DNA of 40,110 bases, taken from the NCBI RefSeq assembly GCF_028293835.1, contig NZ_JAQGNX010000052.1:1-40110 (forward strand), given 5' to 3'. The notes beneath the pieces were generated by a model. The model worked only from the letters and a program-made list of their open reading frames with translations, did no database searches and was not told the DNA's origin. Made by a program: the position numbers and the translations under genes. Positions 24,697 through 31,342 of this stretch are shown here, piece by piece. This DNA is from Pseudomonas sp. GTDB taxonomy: Bacteria > Pseudomonadota > Gammaproteobacteria > Pseudomonadales > Pseudomonadaceae. Position 1 is the stretch's first letter, and each line of letters starts with the position of its first letter.

Positions 24697-25523
24697 AAGC
24701 ACGCATGGGTTTATTGAGCGTTCTTGGGGTATCGATCAGTAGCTCGCTGCTCAGCACGTTGCTGTACGCCGCTGATATCTCCGGCAGTCATGATTTGGAC
24801 ATAACGCCCAGGGTGCTTGATGCTGAAATCGTCGATTACCGTCCACCCGTGGAGCTGGAGCGCATCTATCCCCTGGGTTCAATCCGCAAAATAAGCGGTC
24901 AATTGCGTTTTGATGGACAGGTCAGCGCCAAAGGCAGCGCAACTGCCGTGACCTACGAATTACCCACCGAACACACCTCCGACGAAGCCTTTACGGCAAC
25001 CCGCGAGGCCCTGCAAAAACAGGGCGCCGAGTTGCTGTTTTGGTGCCAGGCCCGGGACTGCGGTGAAAGCAGCTTGTGGGCCAACGAAGTGTTCGGTAAT
25101 TCCAAACTGTATGGCGCCGACGATCAGCAGGCTTATTTGTTGCTGCGTCTGGCCGCACCCAAGAACGATACCCTGGTGGCGTTGTACGGCATAACACGGG
25201 GCAATCGCCGGGCCTATTTGCACATCGAGCAATTCGATTCCGCCGCGCCGCTGGGGGATTTGCTGCCAACATCCGCCACCCTGCTGCGCCAACTGAAAAG
25301 TACCGGCAAGCTTGAGTTCCCGAAGCTGAGCGCAGAGCCACAGGACACCTGGACCACGCTGATTTCCCGTGGGCTCAACCTGGACAGCACCTTGCGGGTG
25401 ACGGTTTCCGGGGCACATGCCGAGGCCTGGCGTCAGGCACTCATCGCTAAAAGCGTGCGGGCGGCTCGCCTTGAGGCGGGCAGTGCGGATACGCCGGGGC
25501 TGGTCATCGAGCTTATTCGCTGA
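24693..25523 (+). CDS. DUF4892-domain exported protein
   Basis: A 276-aa protein with a signal peptide (MKARMGLLSVLGVSISSSLLSTLLYAA, cleavage probably after AYAA or nearby). A DUF4892 region (about residues 30-200) includes DLDITPRVLDAEIVDYRPP, TREALQKQGAELLFWCQARDCGESSLWANEVF and QAYLLLRLA. The two cysteines in WCQARDC could form a disulfide in the periplasm. The C-terminal part ends LRVTVSGAHAEAWRQALIAKSVRAARLE, like an OmpA/SPOR-type strand-helix. The function is unknown. It follows the hydrolases as in P. aeruginosa and overlaps the possible 21-codon ORF. Confidence 0.85.
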   Translation: MKARMGLLSVLGVSISSSLLSTLLYAADISGSHDLDITPRVLDAEIVDYRPPVELERIYPLGSIRKISGQLRFDGQVSAKGSATAVTYELPTEHTSDEAFTATREALQKQGAELLFWCQARDCGESSLWANEVFGNSKLYGADDQQAYLLLRLAAPKNDTLVALYGITRGNRRAYLHIEQFDSAAPLGDLLPTSATLLRQLKSTGKLEFPKLSAEPQDTWTTLISRGLNLDSTLRVTVSGAHAEAWRQALIAKSVRAARLEAGSADTPGLVIELIR

Positions 25524-25544
25524 CACCGCTCATACCCTGAGAAG

Positions 25545-25575
25545 CGGCGAATACTGGCACAGTCAGTGTTCGCCG
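25545..25575 (+). terminator. Strong hairpin between DUF4892 and AI-2E permease genes
   Basis: CGGCGAATACTG and CAGTGTTCGCCG form a 12-bp stem (one G-T pair) with a 7-base loop. It is 22 bases after the DUF4892 stop and 39 bases before the next start. It probably ends or attenuates the upstream transcript. No T run is present. Confidence 0.5.
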
Positions 25576-25614
25576 TTATGCTTGTACCTTCCGTGCATTT
25601 TTTCGAGATAGCCC

Positions 25615-26676
25615 ATGTTGAATAATGATCGCCTGCTGGTGCAGATATTGCTCTTGGCACTGCTGGGCGCCTGTCTCTGGGTGATGGCGCCGTTTTGGTC
25701 GGCCTTGTTCTGGGGCGCGGTCCTGGCATTCGCCAGTTGGCCGCTGATGCGGGTGTTGACGCGCTGGCTCAATGGCCGGGAGTCGTTGGCGGCAGGCTTG
25801 CTGACGTTGATCTGGATGTTGCTAGTGGCCGCGCCCTTGGTCTGGCTCGGCTTCAACCTGGCGGACCACGTGCGTGACGCGACCTTGTTCATCAAAGATG
25901 TGCAGGTAGACGGCCTGCCTGAGCCGCCGGTGTGGTTGGCCGGTGTGCCGTTTGTTGGCGAGCGACTGGTGGGTTATTGGAACACCATTGATCAGCAGGG
26001 TGCGGCAGCCATGATTGCGATCAAGCCCTACTTGGGTCAGGTCGGCAATTGGCTGTTGGCCCGTAGTGCGCAGATTGGCGGCGGGATTCTCGAAATTACC
26101 TTGAGTCTGGTGTTTGTGTTTTTCTTCTACCGTGACGGCCCACGACTGGCGGCGTTTGTTCTCGGTTTGCTGGAGCGCTTGATTGGCGACCGTGCCGGCT
26201 ATTACCTGGACTTGGTGGCCGGGACTGTTCAACGGGTCGTGAACGGGGTAATCGGCACGGCGGCCGCCCAAGCGGTATTGGCGTTTATCGGTTTTTTGAT
26301 CGCCGGTGTGCCGGGGGCGCTGGTGCTGGGGATTGGGACTTTCTTGCTCAGTCTGGTGCCCATGGGCCCGCCGCTGATCTGGATACCGGCTACCGCATGG
26401 CTGGCCTGGAAGGGCCAATACGGCATGGCGATTTTCCTCGGCATCTGGGGCACGTTTATCGTCAGCGGCGTCGACAACGTGCTCAAGCCGTACTTGATCA
26501 GTCGTGGCGGCAACCTGCCGTTGGTGATCGTGCTGCTGGGGGTATTTGGCGGCTTGCTGGCGTTCGGCTTCATCGGCTTGTTCATCGGCCCCACCTTGCT
26601 AGCGGTGGCCTACAGCTTGTTGATGGACTGGAGTGCATCGAAAAACAAACGCCCTGAAACGCCAACCAGCCTTTAG
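25615..26676 (+). CDS. AI-2E/PerM-family membrane permease
   Basis: A 353-aa polytopic inner-membrane protein of the AI-2E transporter family (PF01594), similar in plan to E. coli YdiK and PerM. Hydrophobic segments flank a central soluble part (about residues 85-140). The conserved C-terminal half reads FVFFFYRDGPRLAAFV, LGIGTFLLSLVPMGPPLIWIPATAWL, SGVDNVLKPYLISRGGNLPLVIVLLGVFGG and FIGLFIGPTLLAVAYSLL. Family members export small molecules or sodium; autoinducer-2 export is proven for few. The ribosome site (GAGAT) is weak. A bidirectional terminator follows. Confidence 0.9.
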   Translation: MLNNDRLLVQILLLALLGACLWVMAPFWSALFWGAVLAFASWPLMRVLTRWLNGRESLAAGLLTLIWMLLVAAPLVWLGFNLADHVRDATLFIKDVQVDGLPEPPVWLAGVPFVGERLVGYWNTIDQQGAAAMIAIKPYLGQVGNWLLARSAQIGGGILEITLSLVFVFFFYRDGPRLAAFVLGLLERLIGDRAGYYLDLVAGTVQRVVNGVIGTAAAQAVLAFIGFLIAGVPGALVLGIGTFLLSLVPMGPPLIWIPATAWLAWKGQYGMAIFLGIWGTFIVSGVDNVLKPYLISRGGNLPLVIVLLGVFGGLLAFGFIGLFIGPTLLAVAYSLLMDWSASKNKRPETPTSL

Positions 26677-26690
26677 CCACGCCCCTAACG

Positions 26691-26723
26691 AAACCGCCGC
26701 AGCACCTGAGTGTTGCGGCGGTT
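26691..26723. terminator. Bidirectional terminator between convergent genes
   Basis: AAACCGCCGCA and TGCGGCGGTTT form an 11-bp stem around a short loop. T-rich sequence follows on the plus strand, with matching A-rich sequence before it. It lies between the AI-2E permease and EF-hand protein stops. Confidence 0.85.
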
Positions 26724-26729
26724 TGTTTG

Positions 26730-27635
26730 TCAGGCGGCCACGTTCAGGTGTTTGCCAACAGGCTTGCTGCCGTCGGTGTCGTAACGTTGGCTAAGCGCCG
26801 CGACCATTTTGCTAAGTGCCAAGGCTGCGGCATTTTTCGCTTCGGTGGTGCTTTGGCCCGTGGTACTGCTATCGGTAGTGCTGGTGTCGCTGTTCAGGTT
26901 GCTGGTCAACGCTGAGGTCAGTTCATCAAGGCTGATGCTGCCGCTGCTGTCGCTGTCAAGGCTGCTTAACAGCGAACCGGCATCGTTTGCGCTACTGCTT
27001 GAACTACTGGCGCTGCTGGAACTGCTGCTTTGCAGGGCGCTGCTCAGTTCACTGGCACTGATACTGCCATCATCGTTGCTGTCAAGCTGGCTAAACAGCT
27101 GAGCGCTGGAATCCTGTGCAGGTGGCGGCGGTGGCGGCGCAGATGAAGCTTGCAGGGCGCTGCTCAGTTCATCGAGGCTGACGGTACCGTCCTTGTTGGT
27201 GTCCAGCGCGGAGAAAATCTTCGAACTGTCCGCGCTACTGTCAGCCGTGCCGAGGGCCGTTTTCAGTTCATCACTGCTGATTGAACCGCTGCCGTCGCTG
27301 TCCAGGTAACTCATCAGGTCATCAGCGACGTCAGTGGACGGTTGCGCAGGCGGCTGAGGCGGCGCCATGGCAGACAGCTCGGTTGCGTCGAGGCTATCGT
27401 CGTCATTGCTGTCGAGGCTGCTAAACGCCTTGCTCAGGCTGACCAAGACCCCGTCTTTACTGTCTGACGTCTCAGCGGAACTGAGTTCGTCCTTGCTAAT
27501 GCTGCCATCGCCGTTGGTGTCCAGTTTTGCCAGCAACTCTGCCTGAAACTTCTTGCTCGCCGCGCTGGCGGTTGCGGTCGCGCTTGAGCTGGTATAACTC
27601 GAATAACCGCTGCTGCTACTGACGCCACTGATCAT
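26730..27635 (-). CDS. Six-EF-hand calcium-binding protein (XopAW-like naming in databases)
   Basis: A 301-aa, very acidic, serine-rich protein with six 12-residue EF-hand loops: DTNGDGSISKDE (39-50), DSNDDDSLDATE (75-86), DSDGSGSISSDE (112-123), DTNKDGTVSLDE (145-156), DSNDDGSISASE (185-196) and DSDSSGSISLDE (227-238). Each ends in the bidentate glutamate. Linkers are proline tracts (167-172) and a serine run (203-215). There is no signal peptide. ATG 27635 has GGGAG upstream; the 18-codon longer reading crosses a hairpin. Related proteins are filed under XopAW, a calcium-binding type III effector, but no type III genes or hrp box are seen here, so secretion is unproven. Confidence 0.87.
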   Translation of the reverse strand: MISGVSSSSGYSSYTSSSATATASAASKKFQAELLAKLDTNGDGSISKDELSSAETSDSKDGVLVSLSKAFSSLDSNDDDSLDATELSAMAPPQPPAQPSTDVADDLMSYLDSDGSGSISSDELKTALGTADSSADSSKIFSALDTNKDGTVSLDELSSALQASSAPPPPPPAQDSSAQLFSQLDSNDDGSISASELSSALQSSSSSSASSSSSSANDAGSLLSSLDSDSSGSISLDELTSALTSNLNSDTSTTDSSTTGQSTTEAKNAAALALSKMVAALSQRYDTDGSKPVGKHLNVAA

Positions 27636-27657
27636 TGGACTGACTCCCTCAAATTGG

Positions 27658-27685
27658 ATAAGCCGGTGACGGTGCACCGGCTTAT
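27658..27685 (-). other. Leader hairpin upstream of the EF-hand gene
   Basis: ATAAGCCGGT and ACCGGCTTAT pair perfectly, with one more G-C pair inside. The stem ends 22 bases before the EF-hand start codon. It could end the DUF3203 transcript or act in the EF-hand leader. No T run is present on the minus strand. Confidence 0.5.
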
Positions 27686-27836
27686 GCAAGATCAGGTCTG
27701 TAGATGTCGGCGGTATGTGGACTTTGTACCGCTGTCGGACTGTAATTTCATATCTGGAACGGTACGTGCCAACGTGTCGGCCAGGGTCCTTCGGAGGTCA
27801 TCGCAGCGTTCGGCAGGTCATGCACAGGTATGTGCC

Positions 27837-28058
27837 TTACTCCGCCACGGTGTGATGCCGTTTATCCAGTGCCCCTGCCACCGTCAGGGCGTCCGCTTCG
27901 TCTTCGGTAATTGGCACGTCCTTGCCATCAATCTGGGCTTCGGACATGTGAGTGGTGTCATTGGTGATGACCACCACCTCGATAACAGCGCTTTCATAGC
28001 GGACATCGTCGATCACTGCCGAGCAATGCTCACGGGTAGGGTCGAATTCTACGGGCAT
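27837..28058 (-). CDS. DUF3203 protein
   Basis: A 73-aa protein. MPVEFDPTREHCSAVIDD, VIEVVVITNDTTHMSEAQIDGKDVPITEDEADALTVAGALDKR and the short polar tail fit the Pseudomonas-specific DUF3203 family along its whole length. AAGGAG lies 7 bases before the ATG. It is divergent from the MgtC-family gene. It is probably a small beta-rich soluble protein; function unknown. Confidence 0.85.
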   Translation of the reverse strand: MPVEFDPTREHCSAVIDDVRYESAVIEVVVITNDTTHMSEAQIDGKDVPITEDEADALTVAGALDKRHHTVAE

Positions 28059-28181
28059 GGCCGTTCTCCTTTTCCTGACGGGTAACCGTGTGACTCTCGC
28101 TGCGGTTTAACGTTCTGCTTGCGCACTTCTGACTGTCCAGACGGTCCATTGTTCGGGGACGCTAACAGGGAGCAAGTCGTT

Positions 28182-28703
28182 ATGGATGCTTGGTGGAACG
28201 AAGTCTGGCTGACGCTTCAATCAGAATTTTCCGATATTACGGATGCATCTCAACTGACTCGTATAGTTGTTCGCTTGCTGATCGCAGCCATCCTGGGCGG
28301 AATGCTTGGCTTCGAGCGTGAGCAGAAGGGCAAGGCAGCCGGGATGCGTACCCACATGCTGGTGTCCACGGGCGCCGCACTGTTCGTATTAGTGCCGGCC
28401 ATTGCCGGTTCCGGTGCGTCGGACATCAGCCGAGTGGTCCAGGGCATTGTCGCTGGCATTGGCTTTTTGGGAGCAGGCACCATTCTAAAAGGCCATGAAA
28501 GCGATACCGCCAGCGTAAAAGGCCTGACCACCTCAGCCGGGCTGTGGATGACTGCTGCAATAGGGGTATCGGCAGGCATGGGCCGTGAAGCGACAGCCGT
28601 GCTCAGTGCGCTGTTGGCATTGATCGTCCTGGCACTGATGCCTAAGGTCGCAGCGTCCATGGGGCCGAAATCGACACCCAAAGACGACAACCCCCACGAG
28701 TAA
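28182..28703 (+). CDS. MgtC/SapB-family inner-membrane protein
   Basis: A 173-aa protein made up of the MgtC membrane domain alone. It shows LIAAILGGMLGFEREQKGKAAGMRTHMLVSTGAALFVL, then VVQGIVAGIGFLGAGTILKG and VKGLTTSAGLWMTAAIGVSAGMG, the standard four-helix signature. It lacks the C-terminal cytoplasmic ACT-like domain of virulence MgtC and is closer to the short SapB/YhiD type. GGGAG lies 10 bases before ATG 28182. Roles of relatives include magnesium limitation and acid or membrane stress. A hairpin overlaps its stop codon. Confidence 0.9.
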   Translation: MDAWWNEVWLTLQSEFSDITDASQLTRIVVRLLIAAILGGMLGFEREQKGKAAGMRTHMLVSTGAALFVLVPAIAGSGASDISRVVQGIVAGIGFLGAGTILKGHESDTASVKGLTTSAGLWMTAAIGVSAGMGREATAVLSALLALIVLALMPKVAASMGPKSTPKDDNPHE

Positions 28704-28717
28704 TGACGTGGGGTTGC
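28689..28717. terminator. Hairpin overlapping the MgtC-family stop
   Basis: CAACCCCcACG and CGTGGGGTTG pair with one bulge around AGTAATGA, which contains the TAA stop. It lies just before the convergent proline-rich gene's stop, so it may serve both directions. Confidence 0.5.
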
Positions 28718-28721
28718 CCTA

Positions 28722-28916
28722 TCAAGTTCGATGCAGGCCGCAGTCATAAGCCCTCTCGTCGAGAATCGCAGGTGATTTCTCGGCAGGCGGGTCGCCTTTA
28801 GGCGGCTCAATTACCGGCGGCATGGTCGGTGGCGGGTCGTCCTCGGGCGGTGGCACCGGCAACGCAGGGTCATCAATCATTGGGTCCGGCGTTTCAGCGG
28901 GGATCGGGATATTCAT
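28722..28916 (-). CDS. Proline-rich acidic microprotein
   Basis: A 64-aa protein, over one-quarter proline and rich in Asp/Glu, with runs such as PVPPPEDDPPP and VIEPPKGDPP and no predicted fold. ATG 28916 is preceded by GGAGGTGA at ideal spacing, one of the best ribosome sites in the window, which argues strongly for a translated gene. The composition suggests an intrinsically disordered protein. Similar small proteins seem to exist in other pseudomonads. Function unknown. Confidence 0.75.
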   Translation of the reverse strand: MNIPIPAETPDPMIDDPALPVPPPEDDPPPTMPPVIEPPKGDPPAEKSPAILDERAYDCGLHRT

Positions 28917-29298
28917 CAATTCACCTCCAAGTCCGTCAGGCGTTCACGTTTTCCAGCGCTTCAGGGATTCGACCGCTACGATTCGAGGATTACGCCATAA
29001 GGATTGGCCTCCGATCTAGGCATCCACATCTGAGTCAGTAAGAGGCCCATTGACACATTGTTGATCTCCGTCATCCCCCTAAATGATTCCTCCCCTCGCA
29101 TGCACCCCATTTCTACGCCTAAGCTCAGCGCAACCCCTCAAACCCTTTTGAACTTTTCACCTCGGGCGGCGTTCGGAAACTATGCGGCCCGGTACGGTGA
29201 TTTCAGCGCAGGATGGGCCCAATCTTTTTTAAACTGTGATTTTTGCCGGTGAGCGTCTTTATCTTCTATACGGGGAAGGGCGTGAGGAGTGATGCTCG
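28917..29298. promoter_or_regulatory. 382-base divergent intergenic region upstream of glgE
   Basis: The region holds the ribosome site of the microprotein (28917-28925), the candidate AlgU promoter at 29150-29177 and the glgE ribosome site (GAGGAG at 29284-29289). A 64-codon ORF at 29058-29252 has no ribosome site and runs through the promoter candidate, so I do not call it a gene. Nothing else structured is seen. Confidence 0.55.
29150..29177 (+). promoter_or_regulatory. Candidate AlgU (sigma-22) promoter of the glgE operon
   Basis: GAACTT at 29150-29155 is followed after 17 bases by TCGGA at 29173-29177. The AlgU consensus is about GAACTT-N16/17-TCTGA, so the -35 is perfect and the -10 matches four of five. 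It lies 121 bases upstream of glgE. AlgU control of trehalose and osmoprotection genes is known in pseudomonads, which makes this plausible. Confidence 0.5.
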
Positions 29299-31329
29299 AT
29301 GAATGTGACTGCAGATCAGCCCTACGGTCCGGATTCCTTGGCCAGTGATGTACCGCAGCAGACTCAACCTTTAACCCTGACGCAGGCCCTGCAATTGCCG
29401 CGCATTGTGATCGAAGACACGATGCCGACGATTGAAGGCGGGCTGTTTGCGGTCAAGGCGATCGTCGGGAAGCCGATTGTGGTGACCAGTAAGGTATTTG
29501 CCGACGGCCACGACAAGCTGGCGGTGGTCATTCTTTGGCGCGCTGCCGATAACGATGAATGGCACCGCGCGCCTATGCAGGATTTGGGCAACGACAGCTG
29601 GCGGGGCGAGTTCACGCCGACCTCTGTCAGCCGTACCTTGTTCCGCCTCGAAGCCTGGATCGATCAGTTCGCCAGTTTTCAGTATGAGCTGCAGAAAAAG
29701 CACACCGCAGGTGTGCCCATCGAGCTGGAGCTGGAAGAGGGCCGTATTCATCTGACCAAAGCCATGGAGCGTCACGAAGGCGCGCTGCATGATCGCCTGG
29801 CTGAGGTCATTGAGCAGTTCGGGAAAAGTGAACCCGACGCACAGGTTTTGCTGTTGCAGAACCGCGAGACCACCGCCCTGATGGCCAAGGCCGAGAGCCA
29901 TGCATACCTGAGCCGCAGCGTCGATTTTCCGGTCGATGTTGAGCGCGAATTGGCGCAGTTCGCCAGTTGGTACGAACTGTTTCCGCGTTCGGTCACTGAC
30001 GACCCGGCCCGTCACGGCACGTTTAACGATGTGTTGGGTCGGCTGCCGATGATTCGCGACATGGGCTTCGACGTGTTGTATTTCCCGCCGATTCATCCCA
30101 TCGGTCGCGCTCATCGCAAGGGGCCGAACAATTCCCTGCACGCTGGCCCTGATGACCCTGGCAGCCCTTACGCCATTGGCAGTGAGGAGGGCGGTCATGA
30201 CGCTATACACCCGCAGTTGGGCAGTCGGGTGGACTTCCGCAATCTGATTAAAACCGCTGCGGAACACGGCCTGGAAATCGCTTTGGACTTCGCCATTCAG
30301 TGTTCCCAGGACCATCCGTGGCTCAAAGAACATCCAGGTTGGTTCTCATGGCGTCCAGACGGCTCGATTCGTTACGCCGAGAACCCGCCGAAAAAATATC
30401 AGGACATTGTCAACGTCGACTTTTATGCGCCCGACGCGATTCCAAGCTTATGGCTTGAGCTGCGCGACGTGGTGTTGGGTTGGGTTGAAGAAGGCGTCAA
30501 GATTTTCCGGGTCGATAATCCGCACACCAAACCGCTACCGTTTTGGCAGTGGATGATTGCCGACATTCGCCACGAGCACCCGGACGTGATGTTCCTCGCC
30601 GAGGCGTTCACCAAACCGGCGATGATGGCGCGACTGGGCAAAGTCGGGTATTCCCAGAGCTATACCTACTTCACTTGGCGTAACACCAAGGCTGAGCTGG
30701 CGGAATACTTCACCCAGCTGAACGAGACGCCATGGCGAGATTGCTATCGTCCAAATTTCTTCGTCAACACGCCAGATATCAACCCCGGTTTTCTGCATGA
30801 GTCCGGACGCGCTGGATTTTTGATCCGTGCCGCGCTAGCCACCATGGGTTCAGGGTTGTGGGGAATGTATTCCGGGTTCGAGCTCTGCGAATCGGCGCCG
30901 GTGCCGGGTAAAGAAGAATACCTGGACTCGGAGAAATACGAGATACGTCCGCGGGACTACACCGCGCCGGGCAACATCATTGCCGAAATTGCCCAACTCA
31001 ATCGCATTCGCCGTCAGAACCCTGCGTTGCAAACGCATTTGGGGCTGAAGCTTTACAACGCCTGGAACGACAACATTTTGTATTTCGGCAAACGCAGCGC
31101 GGACGGCAGCAACTTCATTTTGATCGCCGTCAGCCTTGATCCGGTCAACGCCCAGGAAGCAACGTTTGAACTACCGCTTTGGGAGATGGGTCTGTCCGAC
31201 GATGCCGTCACGTCGGGTGAAGACTTGATGACCGGACATCGCTGGAACTGGGCTGGCAAGTACCAATGGATGCGTATAGACCCGACTTATCAACCGTTTG
31301 GCATTTGGCGTATCCAGACCACGAATTAA
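29299..31329 (+). CDS. glgE: Alpha-1,4-glucan:maltose-1-phosphate maltosyltransferase
   Basis: A 676-aa GH13 enzyme that extends alpha-1,4-glucan with maltose units from maltose-1-phosphate. The order is an N-terminal beta domain with helical insert (residues ~30-225), the TIM barrel from FASWYELFPRS, and a C-terminal beta domain. The nucleophile is D406 in FRVDNPHTKP and the acid/base E435 in FLAEAFTKP; YFPPIHPIGRAHRKG (261-275) is the GlgE phrase for the phosphate-binding region. The ATG has GAGGAG about 9 bases upstream. It is first in the operon glgE-treS-glgB, 13 bases ahead of treS. Confidence 0.96.
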   Translation: MNVTADQPYGPDSLASDVPQQTQPLTLTQALQLPRIVIEDTMPTIEGGLFAVKAIVGKPIVVTSKVFADGHDKLAVVILWRAADNDEWHRAPMQDLGNDSWRGEFTPTSVSRTLFRLEAWIDQFASFQYELQKKHTAGVPIELELEEGRIHLTKAMERHEGALHDRLAEVIEQFGKSEPDAQVLLLQNRETTALMAKAESHAYLSRSVDFPVDVERELAQFASWYELFPRSVTDDPARHGTFNDVLGRLPMIRDMGFDVLYFPPIHPIGRAHRKGPNNSLHAGPDDPGSPYAIGSEEGGHDAIHPQLGSRVDFRNLIKTAAEHGLEIALDFAIQCSQDHPWLKEHPGWFSWRPDGSIRYAENPPKKYQDIVNVDFYAPDAIPSLWLELRDVVLGWVEEGVKIFRVDNPHTKPLPFWQWMIADIRHEHPDVMFLAEAFTKPAMMARLGKVGYSQSYTYFTWRNTKAELAEYFTQLNETPWRDCYRPNFFVNTPDINPGFLHESGRAGFLIRAALATMGSGLWGMYSGFELCESAPVPGKEEYLDSEKYEIRPRDYTAPGNIIAEIAQLNRIRRQNPALQTHLGLKLYNAWNDNILYFGKRSADGSNFILIAVSLDPVNAQEATFELPLWEMGLSDDAVTSGEDLMTGHRWNWAGKYQWMRIDPTYQPFGIWRIQTTN

Positions 31330-31342
31330 CAAGGAATTGAAG

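Noticed and set aside
26900..27600. Possible DNA repeat array or CRISPR-like periodicity
   Set aside because: The repeated CTGCTGTCG-type words are codons of the EF-hand loops and serine linkers, with irregular spacing; it is protein repetition, not a CRISPR or satellite.
27636..27836. Sigma-54 or hrp promoter upstream of the EF-hand gene
   Set aside because: TGGCACGTACCGTTCC lacks the GC at -12, and no GGAACC-N16-CCAC hrp box is present.
29058..29252. 64-codon ORF before glgE
   Set aside because: It has no ribosome site, runs through the promoter candidate and has a composition unlike neighbouring proteins.
29371..30333. 320-codon ORF on the minus strand
   Set aside because: It is a shadow of glgE on the other strand.
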